From contig NZ_LMNV01000005.1 of the NCBI RefSeq assembly GCF_001423105.1, positions 321,019 through 385,018 of the forward strand: a DNA stretch of 64,000 bases, given 5' to 3'. Position 1 is the stretch's first letter; each line of letters begins with the position of its first letter. The notes below the pieces were generated by a model. That model did no database searches, was not told where the DNA came from, and saw only the letters and a list, made by a program, of their open reading frames with translations. This DNA is from Frondihabitans sp. Leaf304 (GTDB lineage: Bacteria > Actinomycetota > Actinomycetes > Actinomycetales > Microbacteriaceae). The translations under genes and the position numbers were made by a program. This document shows, one piece after another, positions 1-8,596 of the stretch.

Positions 1-1
1 G

Positions 2-232
2 GCGATCTCGGCGGCTCCGGCCGCGGGGAGTGCATTCGCTGCGGTGCTCGAGCAGACGCCGGCGCCGATCGCGGTGCAGCCGGATCCTGAGCCCGTCGTA
101 TTGAGTCCGCGGCGGGCCGCCCGCGCCGCCGCCGCAACGCCGGTCGCCGCCTCGCCGATCGCCGGTTCGATTCTCTCCGCCAGCACCTGGAAGCAGGCGG
201 CGGCAGCCATGCGAACGCAGAAGAGGGCATGA
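2..232 (+). CDS. fliO: Flagellar biosynthesis protein FliO, C-terminal part (cut by window edge)
   Basis: The frame is open from the first bases of the window and ends at a TGA overlapping the ATG of fliP (ATGA), so only the last 76 residues are present. They are Ala/Pro-rich and of low complexity, and end in STWKQAAAAMR, which resembles the conserved tail of actinobacterial FliO proteins. FliO is a small membrane protein that helps assemble the FliP/FliQ/FliR export gate. The call rests on the tail and on the invariant position directly before fliP; the transmembrane part lies outside the window. Confidence 0.6.
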   Translation, partial: AISAAPAAGSAFAAVLEQTPAPIAVQPDPEPVVLSPRRAARAAAATPVAASPIAGSILSASTWKQAAAAMRTQKRA

Positions 233-1266
233 CGCCCCCGCCCCTCCGCCGCTCCTCGTGGGCCGCGGCTCCGTTCGGCGCGCCCGCCGTCGTCCTTTTC
301 GGCACTCCTCGCCGCCGCCCGGCCAGCCTGGCCGAGGCCCTCCGCCTCGGCTTCGAGCACTCGCTCGCCGGCCGGCTGGTCGGAGCAGCCAAGCCCGCCG
401 CGCTCACGAGCCGTGTCGTCACCGCCCGCGACCGCCGCGAGCGCCTCGCCCGTGTGCTGCGCGTCGTCGCCATCGTGATCGCCGTCCTCGCCCTCGTCGT
501 CGGCATCCTGCTGATCACCGCGAACGCGGGCCATGCCGCGCCGGTCGAGCCGACCGCGCCCGTCACCCCGACCACGCCGACCGCCCCGGCGACGACCGGC
601 ACCGGCGGCATGTCGGTCAACATCAACGGCCCCGACGGCACGCCCTCCTCCGCCGTCGTCACGCTGCTCGGCCTGACGCTGCTCAGCGTCGCCCCCGCGC
701 TGCTGCTGATGATGACGAGCTTCACCAAGATCTTCGTCGTGCTCGCGATGACGCGGAACGCCCTCAGCCTCCAGTCGATCCCGCCGAACCAGGTCATCGC
801 GGGCCTCGCGCTCTTTCTCAGCCTGTTCATCATGGGGCCGGTGCTGATCCACATCAACGACCTCGCGCTGCAGCCCTACCTGAGCGGCAAGATCGACTTC
901 CAGAAGGCGATCGAGCTCGCCGAGGGGCCGCTCCGCACCTTCATGACGGCGCACACCCGTGAAGAAGACATCGCGCTGATGACCCGGGCCGCAAAGAAGG
1001 CCAACCCGGAGAACATCCAGTCGGTGCCGATGCTCACCCTCATCCCGTCGTTCATGATCTCGGAGCTCCGCGCCGCTTTCATCATCGGCTTCGTGATCTT
1101 CCTGCCGTTCCTCGTGATCGACCTCGTCGTGTCGGCCGCCCTGATGTCGATGGGCATGATGATGCTCCCGCCGGTGATGATCTCGCTGCCGTTCAAGATC
1201 CTCCTGTTCGTGCTCGTCGATGGCTGGGGCCTCATCATCAAGAGCCTGATCGAGAGCTACAACTGA
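229..1266 (+). CDS. fliP: Flagellar export gate protein FliP, with long N-terminal extension
   Basis: FliP forms the core of the type III flagellar export gate in the membrane with FliQ and FliR. The family part starts near residue 125 and shows the usual motifs, including LLMMTSFTKI, MTRNALSLQSIPPNQV and the C-terminal FLVIDLVVSAALMSMGMMM stretch. At 345 residues it is about 90 longer than most FliP. The extra N-terminus is a basic cytoplasmic segment, one hydrophobic helix (about residues 76-100) ending in GHAA, and a Pro/Thr-rich linker, which may act as a signal peptide or anchor. The ATGA overlap with fliO supports the start at 229; an in-frame GTG at 451 would give a normal-length protein and cannot be excluded. 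Confidence 0.93.
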   Translation: MTPPPLRRSSWAAAPFGAPAVVLFGTPRRRPASLAEALRLGFEHSLAGRLVGAAKPAALTSRVVTARDRRERLARVLRVVAIVIAVLALVVGILLITANAGHAAPVEPTAPVTPTTPTAPATTGTGGMSVNINGPDGTPSSAVVTLLGLTLLSVAPALLLMMTSFTKIFVVLAMTRNALSLQSIPPNQVIAGLALFLSLFIMGPVLIHINDLALQPYLSGKIDFQKAIELAEGPLRTFMTAHTREEDIALMTRAAKKANPENIQSVPMLTLIPSFMISELRAAFIIGFVIFLPFLVIDLVVSAALMSMGMMMLPPVMISLPFKILLFVLVDGWGLIIKSLIESYN

Positions 1267-1541
1267 TGAACACCACCGGAGTCCTCGACATCGGCGTGCA
1301 GGCCCTGCTCGTCGCCGGCAAGCTCGCCGCGCCCGTGCTCATCACGGCGCTCGTGGTCGGGTTCGCGATCTCGCTGCTGCAGTCGATCACCCAGATCCAG
1401 GAGCCGACGCTCGCGTTCGTGCCGAAGGCCATCGCCGTCGCCATCGCCCTCGTCGTCTGCGGCAACTGGATGATCTCGACCATGGTGAGCTTCACCACGG
1501 CGCTGTTCGACCGGATCCCCGGTCTGCTCGGCGGTGGCTGA
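1266..1541 (+). CDS. fliQ: Flagellar export gate protein FliQ
   Basis: A 91-residue protein with two hydrophobic helices (about residues 15-40 and 50-75), the normal size and layout of FliQ. The motif SLLQSITQIQEPTLAFVPK is characteristic of the family. FliQ packs around FliP in the flagellar export gate. Its ATG overlaps the fliP stop by one base (TGATG) and its own stop overlaps fliR in the same way, so the genes are translationally coupled. Confidence 0.95.
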   Translation: MNTTGVLDIGVQALLVAGKLAAPVLITALVVGFAISLLQSITQIQEPTLAFVPKAIAVAIALVVCGNWMISTMVSFTTALFDRIPGLLGGG

Positions 1542-2302
1542 TGGGCATCGACTTCTCGATGGGCGCGGTCGAGGCGATCATGCTCGCCGGCGTGCGCATG
1601 GTGGCGTTCCTCGTCATCGCCCCGCCGTTCTCCTACAAGGCCATTCCGGCGCGCGTGAAGGCGATGCTGTCGGTCGGTCTCGCCATCGCGGTTTCCCCGG
1701 CGGTCGTCCCCGGCTACCAGCTGCAGACGACGGGATCCTTCTTCGTCTCACTGGTGCTCGAGGTCGTCGCCGGGGCCGTCCTCGGCTTCCTGGTGTGGCT
1801 CGTCTTCGCGGCCGTCCAGGCGGCCGGCAGCGCGGTCGACCTCTTCGGCGGGTTCCAGCTCGCCATGGGCTACGACCCCGGCTCGCAGGTCAACGGCGCT
1901 CAGTTCACCCGCCTCTTCCAGATGACCGCCCTCGTGCTGATGTTCACCTCGGGCGGCTACCAGCTGATCATCGGCGGCCTCACCCGCACCTTCGACGCCA
2001 TCCCCGTCGGCGTCGGCCTCGATCTCGCCCACCCCGTGCAGCTGCTGGTGTCGACCACCACGCAGATGTTCCTCTCCACCCTGCAGATCGCGGGGCCGCT
2101 CATCGTGGTGCTCTTCCTCGCCGATGCCGGCCTCGGCCTGCTCACTCGCGTGGCCCCGGCCCTGAATGCGTTCCAGCTCGGCTACCCGCTCAAGATCATG
2201 ATCACGCTCGGCCTCGCCGGCATGGTCTTCGTCGCTCTTCCGCAGATCGTCAACAGCCTCTCGAAGCAGGCCGTCGACGCGATGATGGGGGCGGTGAGCT
2301 GA
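1541..2302 (+). CDS. fliR: Flagellar export gate protein FliR
   Basis: FliR is the third gate subunit, completing the FliP5Q4R1 assembly. The 253-residue protein has about six hydrophobic segments and family motifs such as RMVAFLVIAPPFS, KAMLSVGLAIAVSP and the C-terminal LGYPLKIMITLGLAG. Length is normal. It overlaps fliQ and flhB by one base each, continuing the tightly packed operon. Confidence 0.95.
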   Translation: MGIDFSMGAVEAIMLAGVRMVAFLVIAPPFSYKAIPARVKAMLSVGLAIAVSPAVVPGYQLQTTGSFFVSLVLEVVAGAVLGFLVWLVFAAVQAAGSAVDLFGGFQLAMGYDPGSQVNGAQFTRLFQMTALVLMFTSGGYQLIIGGLTRTFDAIPVGVGLDLAHPVQLLVSTTTQMFLSTLQIAGPLIVVLFLADAGLGLLTRVAPALNAFQLGYPLKIMITLGLAGMVFVALPQIVNSLSKQAVDAMMGAVS

Positions 2303-3447
2303 TGGCCGACGACAGCGGCGAAAAGACAGAGGACGCCACCGAGAAGCGGATGAAGGAGGTCCACGACAAGGGCCAACTCTCCAAATCGACCGACCTGAGC
2401 GCGTGGGTCGGCGTCGGCGCGGCCGTCATCGCCATCCCCGGCGCGATCGACCGCTCGACCGTCGCGGGCCTCCACCAGCTCATGACCCTGCAGGACGTCA
2501 TCGACGACCCGACGCCCGCGCGCGCCACCGCCGCCATGATGGACGCCTTCTCGTCGATCGGCGGGATCGTAGCCCCGATGCTCGCCATCGTCGGCATCGC
2601 GGTGCTCGTCACCGCCGTCGTCCAGGGCGGTATCCACTTCAAGAAGTCGATCATGAAGTTCGAGCACTTCAACCTGCTCGCAGGCATCAAGAACATGTTC
2701 GGCCTGCAGGCGCTCTGGCAGGGAGCCAAGGTGCTCCTCAAGACCGGCGTCGTCGCGCTCGTGCTCTGGATGGTCATCCAGAACCTCATGCCCGTGCTCA
2801 TGACGGCCAACCTTCCGCTGGCGTCGCTGATGTCGGCCGCCGGCGGGGGAGTGTCGTCGCTCGTCGTCGCCGCGGTCGTCGCCGGTCTCGCGCTCGGTGG
2901 CCTCGACATGATCGTGGTCATGCGTCGCAACCGGAAGAAGACGCGCATGACCAAGAAAGAGATCAAAGACGAGAGCAAGTCGCAGGACGGCGATCCGCTG
3001 ATCAAGCAGCAGCGTCGCTCGCGGGCCCTTGCCATGAGCCGCAACCGGATGATGTCGACCATCGCCGACGCCGACGTTGTCATGATCAACCCGACGCACG
3101 TCGCCGTCGCCCTGAAGTACGAGCCGGGACGATCCGCGCCCCGGGTCGTGGCGAAGGGCTCCGGCGAGGTCGCCCGCCGCATCCGCGAGAAGGCCGAGGC
3201 CGAGGGCGTGCCCATGGTCAAAGACATCCCGCTCGCCCGGGCCCTCCACGCCGCCTGCGAGCTGAACGACGAGATCCCGGTCGACCTCTACTCGCCCGTG
3301 GCCCGCGTTCTCACTTTCGTCATGGCCCTCAAGGCACGAGGATCCCGCGCAGCGCACGGCGTCCACACCATGCCGGGCGGCACCATCGCCGCCGCACCCG
3401 AACCTCCCGCAGCAGCACCCACCACCCTCGTTGGAGCCACCTCGTGA
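2302..3447 (+). CDS. flhB: Flagellar export switch protein FlhB
   Basis: FlhB controls the switch from rod/hook to filament export. The 381-residue protein starts with the typical GEKTEDATEKRMKE, has four membrane helices (to about residue 208) and a cytoplasmic domain carrying the autocleavage motif NPTH at residues 263-266, within VVMINPTHVAVALKY. The tail after about residue 350 is Ala/Pro-rich and variable. The ATG at 2302 is chosen because it overlaps the fliR stop and matches the family N-terminus; the frame is open further upstream but that part is a shadow of fliR. Its stop overlaps the flhA GTG (GTGA). Confidence 0.95.
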   Translation: MADDSGEKTEDATEKRMKEVHDKGQLSKSTDLSAWVGVGAAVIAIPGAIDRSTVAGLHQLMTLQDVIDDPTPARATAAMMDAFSSIGGIVAPMLAIVGIAVLVTAVVQGGIHFKKSIMKFEHFNLLAGIKNMFGLQALWQGAKVLLKTGVVALVLWMVIQNLMPVLMTANLPLASLMSAAGGGVSSLVVAAVVAGLALGGLDMIVVMRRNRKKTRMTKKEIKDESKSQDGDPLIKQQRRSRALAMSRNRMMSTIADADVVMINPTHVAVALKYEPGRSAPRVVAKGSGEVARRIREKAEAEGVPMVKDIPLARALHAACELNDEIPVDLYSPVARVLTFVMALKARGSRAAHGVHTMPGGTIAAAPEPPAAAPTTLVGATS

Positions 3448-5489
3448 AGAATTTGCCGAAACTCGCAGTCCCGGTCGGCGTCGTCGGCATCGTGATGCTG
3501 CTCGTCGTCCCGGTGCCGAGCATCCTGCTCGACGTGCTGATCATCGTGAACATCCTGCTCGCGCTGGTGATCCTGCTCACGACGATGTTCGTGAAGAAGC
3601 CGATGGACTTCTCGGTGTTCCCGTCGCTGCTGCTCATCGCGACGCTCTTCCGTCTCGGCCTGAACGTCGCGTCGACCCGCCTCGTGCTCAGCCAGGGCTT
3701 CGCCGGCGACGTCATCCAGGCGTTCGGCCACGTCGCCGTCGCTGGCAGCGTCATCATCGGCGCCGTCATCTTCCTGATCCTCGTGGTCATCCAGTTCGTC
3801 GTCGTCACGAAGGGCGCCGAGCGCGTCGCCGAGGTCGGCGCGCGCTTCACCCTCGACGCGATGCCCGGCAAGCAGATGGCGATCGACGCCGACCTCAACG
3901 CCGGCCTCATCACCGACGAGATCGCCAAGCAGCGCCGGGCCGAGGTCGCCGGCGAGGCCGACTTCTACGGCGCGATGGACGGCGCCTCGAAGTTTGTGAA
4001 GGGCGACGCGATCGCCGGGATCCTGATCATCATCATCAACCTCATCGGCGGCATCGCGATGGGTGTCACCACGGGCGGTCTCGCCATCGGCGACGCCGTG
4101 CAGAAGTACGGCATCCTCACCATCGGCGACGGTCTCGTCACCCAGATCCCCGCGCTGCTCATGGCCGTCTCGACCGGCATGATCGTCACCCGCTCGAACG
4201 CCGAGTCGGACCTCGGCTCGACGGCGTCGACCCAGCTCACCCAGTCGCGCGTCGCGATCACCATCGCCGGCGTCGCAGCCCTCGCCATGGCGTTCATCCC
4301 CGGCATGCCGAAGATCCCCTTCATCATCGTCGGCGTCATGCTGCTCGTCATCGGTCAGCGCATCAAGGCCCGCACCGCCGCCGAGCAGGCCAGCGCCGAG
4401 CTCGCCGCGCAGACCGCGGCGATCGCGCCCGCCGAGACGACCGACGACCTGCTCGAGCAGATGCGCGTGCACGCCCTCGAGATCCAGCTCGCCCCCGACC
4501 TCGTCGACATGGTCTCGGGCGCCTCCGACGACCTCCTCGGCCGCGTCAAGGCGCTGCGCCGCAAGATCGCGATGGAGCTCGGAGTCGTCGTGCCGCCGGT
4601 GCGCACCCGCGACAGCGTCGAGCTGCCGCCGTCGACCTACGCCATCCGGATCGCCGGTGTCGAGGCGGGCCGGGGCATCGCTCCCGCCGGCAAAGTGCTC
4701 GCTCTCGGCGACTACCTCGACGCGCTCCCCGGCGTCTCGACCGTCGAGCCGGTCTTCGGCCTCGCCGGCAAGTGGATCCCCGCCGAGATGCGGCACTCCG
4801 CCGAGATGACCGGCGCGACCGTGATCGACCGCGTCTCGGTGCTCGTCACCCACCTGTCGTCGATGATCTCCGACAACGCGGCTCGCCTGCTCAGCCGCGA
4901 AGACGTGCGCGTGCTGGTCGAGGGTGTGAAGACGGTCAACGCGCCGGCGGTCGACGAGCTCATCCCGTCGATGCTGAGCATGGCCGAACTGCAGCGCGTG
5001 CTCCAGGGCCTCCTGCAGGAGCAGATCCCCATCAACGACCTCGGCCGCATCTGCGAGGCGCTGACCCTCCGCGCCAAGGTGTCGAGCGACCCCGAGGGTC
5101 TGATCGAGGCGGCTCGGGCGGCGCTCGGCCCGGCGCTCGCCGCCCAGTACCTCGACGGCGCCATCCTCCGCGTCATCATGATCGACCCCGTGCTCGAGCA
5201 GTCACTGCTCGAGGGGCTGCGTCCGTCCGAGAACGGCACCCAGATCCTCCTCGACGCGAACCGCATCGAGATGATCCTCGGGTCGCTCAAGGCGCAGGTG
5301 CAGAACGTCGAGGCCTCGGGGCTCTCGGCCGTGCTGGTCTGCGCGCCGGCCCTCCGCCCCGCGATCCGCCGTCTCGTCTCGGCCCAGACCGGCGGTCTGC
5401 CGGTCCTGTCGTACCAGGAGGCCACGGCCGGCCACGTCACGATCGAGACCGTCGGCGTCGTGCGCGGCGCCGACTCGCTCGCGGCCTGA
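3444..5489 (+). CDS. flhA: Flagellar export platform protein FlhA
   Basis: FlhA is the large export platform that docks chaperone-substrate complexes and uses the proton motive force. The 681-residue product has about eight N-terminal membrane helices and a cytoplasmic domain from about residue 330. The FHIPEP signature region (RAEVAGEADFYGAMDGASKF) lies at about residues 158-177, between membrane segments. The GTG start at 3444 lies inside the flhB stop (GTGA overlap) and gives the family N-terminus, so the long open frame upstream is discarded. Length is normal. Confidence 0.95.
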   Translation: MKNLPKLAVPVGVVGIVMLLVVPVPSILLDVLIIVNILLALVILLTTMFVKKPMDFSVFPSLLLIATLFRLGLNVASTRLVLSQGFAGDVIQAFGHVAVAGSVIIGAVIFLILVVIQFVVVTKGAERVAEVGARFTLDAMPGKQMAIDADLNAGLITDEIAKQRRAEVAGEADFYGAMDGASKFVKGDAIAGILIIIINLIGGIAMGVTTGGLAIGDAVQKYGILTIGDGLVTQIPALLMAVSTGMIVTRSNAESDLGSTASTQLTQSRVAITIAGVAALAMAFIPGMPKIPFIIVGVMLLVIGQRIKARTAAEQASAELAAQTAAIAPAETTDDLLEQMRVHALEIQLAPDLVDMVSGASDDLLGRVKALRRKIAMELGVVVPPVRTRDSVELPPSTYAIRIAGVEAGRGIAPAGKVLALGDYLDALPGVSTVEPVFGLAGKWIPAEMRHSAEMTGATVIDRVSVLVTHLSSMISDNAARLLSREDVRVLVEGVKTVNAPAVDELIPSMLSMAELQRVLQGLLQEQIPINDLGRICEALTLRAKVSSDPEGLIEAARAALGPALAAQYLDGAILRVIMIDPVLEQSLLEGLRPSENGTQILLDANRIEMILGSLKAQVQNVEASGLSAVLVCAPALRPAIRRLVSAQTGGLPVLSYQEATAGHVTIETVGVVRGADSLAA

Positions 5490-5533
5490 CCGGTGGGCTT
5501 CCGGGGTCGCGGAGGTCGTGAGAGGCTGACTCC

Positions 5534-6586
5534 ATGACCGGCCAGCGCATCGTCCTGAAGGGCAAGACCCTCGACGAGATCGCCGCTCGCGTCCGCAGCG
5601 AGCACGGCCCGAGGGCCCGGATCGTCGCGGCCGAACGGGTCACCTCGGGCGGTCTCGGCATCGCCGGGCTGTTCTCGAAGCGCTACGTCGAGGCGACCGT
5701 CGAGCTTCCCGAGCGCGGCCGCCGGGCGGCACCGGCGAAGGATCCAGCCCGACCCCTCACCGGCCCCGACGCCGAGCGCGCTTTCACGCCGACCCCGGCC
5801 CAGCGCGTCGGGCTCGCCGCTCTGCTGGCCGACGCCGAAGAGGCCGAGGAGGGTTTCGCTCAGGAGTCCGCGTCGGGCTCCTCGGCGGGCACGGGTGCGC
5901 CCGCCGCTGCCGGGTCGCCCGCGTTCGCCGCTCCCGAGCCAGCGGTCTCGACCCGGTCGGGAGCATTCGCCGACCTCATGGACGATCTCGCCTTCAACGG
6001 CGTCGCCCCCGCGATCACGGAGCCGAGCGCTCCCGCCGGGCCGGCCCCGTCGGATCCTCTGTTCGCCGTTCCGATCAGGCCCGCGCCGACCGGCCGCGGT
6101 CGTCGCGCCGCCGCTGCTGCCGCGGGCCCGCTCGCCCCGTCGCTGCTCGAGGGCCCGGGCGACCTCGTGGTCGTCGTCGGCGAGCGCCCCGACACGTCCG
6201 CCACCGTCCAGGCGATGGCCGAGGGGTCGAGCCGCACCAGGGCGGCGGTGCGGGTGGCCGGCACCTGCGCCGACGGCCGATTCGTCGCCGTCTCGGATCG
6301 TCGGGGTGCCCTCGACGCGCGCGCCTCCGGGGTCGAGCTCGACCGGGCCACCCTCGTCGCGGTGGGGTGGGATTCCCGCGCCGCCGACATCGTCCGCGAT
6401 CTGGCGCCCGATCAGATCTGGGTCGTCGTCGACGCCGCCCGCAAACACGCCGACACCGAGCGGTTCGTCGCCCAGGTCACGGCCGTCATCGACGCTGACG
6501 GTCTCGCCGTGACGGGGATCGCCGAGACGTCGAGCCCCGACACGGTGCGCGCGCTCGGCCTGCCGGTCGGGTGGGCCGACGCTTAG
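5534..6586 (+). CDS. FlhF-like flagellar protein with a degenerate GTPase domain
   Basis: The N-terminus (about residues 1-60: RIVLKGKTLDEIAARVRSEH, then GPRARI) resembles the N-domain of FlhF, the SRP-type GTPase that places and counts flagella. A Pro/Ala-rich linker follows to about residue 200. The C-terminal part opens with DLVVVVGERPDTSAT where SRP GTPases have their P-loop, but the GxxGxGKT residues are absent; later VVDAARKHAD and the final LPVGWADA resemble the end of an SRP GTPase fold. GTP binding is therefore unlikely. It sits 44 bases after flhA and before csrA, a normal position for flhF. Function inferred, not shown. Confidence 0.6.
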   Translation: MTGQRIVLKGKTLDEIAARVRSEHGPRARIVAAERVTSGGLGIAGLFSKRYVEATVELPERGRRAAPAKDPARPLTGPDAERAFTPTPAQRVGLAALLADAEEAEEGFAQESASGSSAGTGAPAAAGSPAFAAPEPAVSTRSGAFADLMDDLAFNGVAPAITEPSAPAGPAPSDPLFAVPIRPAPTGRGRRAAAAAAGPLAPSLLEGPGDLVVVVGERPDTSATVQAMAEGSSRTRAAVRVAGTCADGRFVAVSDRRGALDARASGVELDRATLVAVGWDSRAADIVRDLAPDQIWVVVDAARKHADTERFVAQVTAVIDADGLAVTGIAETSSPDTVRALGLPVGWADA

Positions 6587-6680
6587 CTGCTGCCGGGCTC
6601 CTTTGCCTGGTCGCTCCGCCGCACGGTGTCGTACGGACTGCCGCTCGTGCCGCGGCACGTCGCTCCGTCCGCACGGCGTC

Positions 6681-6708
6681 TTGCGGCAGCGCCCCGCGCC
6701 GGTAGTCT
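6681..6708 (+). promoter_or_regulatory. csrA promoter, leaderless type
   Basis: A possible -35 box TTGCGG (6681-6686) and a -10 box TAGTCT (6703-6708) are separated by 16 bases. The -10 box ends exactly 6 bases before the csrA ATG, so transcription would start at or next to the start codon. There is no Shine-Dalgarno sequence in the gap. Confidence 0.55.
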
Positions 6709-6714
6709 TGCGGG

Positions 6715-6981
6715 ATGCTGGTGCTTACGCGCAAGGTCGGGGAGAGGATCCTCATCGGTGACGACATCGTCCTCACCATCCTCGATTCCCGTGGCGACGG
6801 CATCCGCGTCGGCATCGACGCCCCCCGCGGCATCAAGGTGCAGCGCGAAGAGGTCGTCCGGGCGGTGACCGAGGCCAACGCCGAGGCGGCCGCGGCCTCT
6901 GACGACGCCGAGGCGCGCCTGCTCGACCTGCTGGGCGACAAGCCGGCCCCCGACGCTCCGCCCGCGCCTGACTCGAAGTAG
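6715..6981 (+). CDS. csrA: Carbon storage regulator CsrA (RNA-binding translational regulator)
   Basis: CsrA is a small dimeric RNA-binding protein that blocks or modulates translation of target mRNAs; beside flagellar genes it typically controls flagellin synthesis and is counteracted by FliW. Residues 1-45 match the family closely (MLVLTRKVGERILIGDDI, then VLTILD, VRVGIDAPRGIKVQREEV with one change). A 30-residue acidic, Pro/Ala-rich tail extends it to 88 residues. It follows the flagellar export operon but appears to have its own leaderless promoter. No fliW is visible in the window. Confidence 0.95.
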   Translation: MLVLTRKVGERILIGDDIVLTILDSRGDGIRVGIDAPRGIKVQREEVVRAVTEANAEAAAASDDAEARLLDLLGDKPAPDAPPAPDSK

Positions 6982-6996
6982 CCCCGCCTCTCCTTC

Positions 6997-7077
6997 GAAT
7001 TCGAAGGAGAAACCTCGCTCGGCCGCCGAACTCTCGCGGATCCGAGCCCGCAGGCGCGCGTTTTTCCTTCGAATTTG
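6997..7077. repeat. Dispersed intergenic inverted-end repeat, copy 1
   Basis: Left arm GAATTCGAAGGAGAAAC (6997-7013) and right arm GTTTTTCCTTCGAATTTG (7060-7077) are near-perfect inverted copies. They flank a GC-rich core with GGATCC at 7038-7043, 24 bases after the left arm. The same arms and spacing recur at 12037-12119 and 22521-22605. This copy lies between the convergent ends of csrA and the next gene. It has no coding potential. Confidence 0.85.
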
Positions 7078-7092
7078 CACCAGCCCCCGCCG

Positions 7093-7959
7093 CTAGCGCC
7101 CTCCGAACACCGACCGCGACGGCTCCGGCGATGGCACGGCGGTCGCATCCGTCACGACCGGCGCCCCCGCGATGAAGTCGCGCAGTTCGCGCCCGGCCAC
7201 GACCTTCGCCGGCAGCGGATCCGCCGAGTACACCCGCGGCATCTCGCCCAGCGGCAGTTCGGCGTGCGACCCGATGAGTACGACGTTGCCGAACCGGCGC
7301 CCCTTGAGCGTGCCCGGATCGGCGACGGCCGCGACGTGCTCGAACACCGTCGCGAGCGTCGACGCCTGGCCGCGCGCGAACGCGAGGCCGGCTCCGTCGG
7401 CCGAATTGACCACGAGGATCCCACGCGGAGACAGAAAAGCCGCAGCCGCCGTGTAGAACTCGAGCGAGGTGACGTGGGCGGGGATCCTCGATCCGCCGAA
7501 GACGTCGACGACGAGCAGGTCGACGGTCCCGCGCAGGCCGGCCGGGAGCTTCTCCATCACGGCACGGGCGTCGCCGTACCGGACCCGGATCGAGGCTCCG
7601 CGCGGAAAGGGAAGCTCGGCGCGCACCAGGTCGATGAGATCCTGCTCGAGCTCGATCACCTGCTGGCGGGAGCCCGGCCGCATCGCCTCCACGTAGCGCG
7701 GCAGCGTGAGAGCGCCGCCGCCGAGATGGAGGGCGGTGATCGGGCCGTCCGGCAGCGTATCGATGGCGTGACCGATGCGGCGGACGTATTCGAAGACGAG
7801 GTGGGTGGGATCCTCGAGGTCGACGTGCGACTGCGGCGTTCCGTCGACTATCAGCGTGAACGAGCCGGGGCTGTACTTGTCGGGGTCGATCCTCGCCTGG
7901 CCCGCACCGATCGTGATCTCGGAGGGCGCGTCGGAGTCGGGCGAGGAGGGGGAGGCCAT
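7093..7959 (-). CDS. Spermidine synthase-like SAM-dependent protein
   Basis: A Rossmann-fold protein of the spermidine synthase/polyamine aminopropyltransferase superfamily. Visible motifs are ITALHLGGGALTLPRYVEAM (SAM-site Gly-rich loop), QQVIELEQDLIDLVRAEL (acidic ribose-binding position) and VDLLVVDVFGGSRIPAHVT (the D-x-FGG motif replacing the catalytic DxxDP of true spermidine synthases). True polyamine synthesis is therefore doubtful; many actinobacterial relatives are annotated only as spermidine synthase-like. The ATG at 7959 gives 288 residues; an in-frame GTG at 8013 would add 18. Its 3' end faces csrA. Confidence 0.75.
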   Translation of the reverse strand: MASPSSPDSDAPSEITIGAGQARIDPDKYSPGSFTLIVDGTPQSHVDLEDPTHLVFEYVRRIGHAIDTLPDGPITALHLGGGALTLPRYVEAMRPGSRQQVIELEQDLIDLVRAELPFPRGASIRVRYGDARAVMEKLPAGLRGTVDLLVVDVFGGSRIPAHVTSLEFYTAAAAFLSPRGILVVNSADGAGLAFARGQASTLATVFEHVAAVADPGTLKGRRFGNVVLIGSHAELPLGEMPRVYSADPLPAKVVAGRELRDFIAGAPVVTDATAVPSPEPSRSVFGGR

Positions 7960-8091
7960 GTGCCTAGCCTGCCACGCGGCGTGAATCTCCACCCTGGTCA
8001 CCGGTGTCTCCACCCTGGGGTGGTGGGGTCGACGGCCCGACGCGGCGAGGCTGGAATCACCTCCCCACCGGCCCCGTCAGAAAGGCTCCCC

Positions 8092-8589
8092 ATGTCTCTT
8101 CACCTGCTCACCAACGTCCTCCTCGGAATCGCGCTCGTCGTCTATGTCGGCTCGAAGCAGCTCCGCTGGCGCCGGGTCGACCGGACGAGCGTGTGGCGTC
8201 TGCCGGCGATCCTCGGGATCCTCGGCCTCGTCAATCTGTCGTCGGCGGCCACGACGCTGGCGGCCGGTCCGGTCGACGTGGCGCTCATCGCAGTCGAGCT
8301 CGTCCTCGCGGTCGCGGTCGGCCTCGTCATGGGGCGCATCACGACGTTCCGCGCTGCGGCACCCGACGCGAAGGGCGTCACGATCGAGGCCAAGACCGGC
8401 GGTGCCGGAATGGCCCTGTGGATCGGACTCATCGCCTTCCGCATCGGTCTCGACGTCGTCGGCGGACTGCTGGGCGCGCACCTGCTCACCGCCACCGGCG
8501 TGATCCTTCTCACGGTCGCGGCCAACCGCGCCGCCGCCGCCTTCGTGGTCGACGCCCGCCTGCCGCGCGCCGTCGCCAGCAGGGCATGA
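8092..8589 (+). CDS. Small integral membrane protein, DUF1453/CcdC-like
   Basis: 165 residues with four to five hydrophobic helices and a basic segment SKQLRWRRVDR after the first helix, a layout like the CcdC/DUF1453 membrane family. The function is unknown. It ends 7 bases before the GTG of the histidine kinase gene, so it probably forms an operon with the two-component pair and could be part of its sensing or output. The ATG at 8092 is chosen for an AAAGG-like ribosome site just upstream and for the hydrophobic N-terminus; the open frame upstream is a shadow. Confidence 0.6.
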   Translation: MSLHLLTNVLLGIALVVYVGSKQLRWRRVDRTSVWRLPAILGILGLVNLSSAATTLAAGPVDVALIAVELVLAVAVGLVMGRITTFRAAAPDAKGVTIEAKTGGAGMALWIGLIAFRIGLDVVGGLLGAHLLTATGVILLTVAANRAAAAFVVDARLPRAVASRA

Positions 8590-8596
8590 TGGCAGC

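Noticed and set aside
2403-3443. Open frame extending upstream of flhA
   Set aside because: Shadow of flhB in another frame; the GTGA overlap and FlhA family N-terminus fix the start at 3444.
7075-8091. Plus-strand frame running into the small membrane protein gene
   Set aside because: It is opposite the spermidine synthase-like gene; the real start is at 8092.
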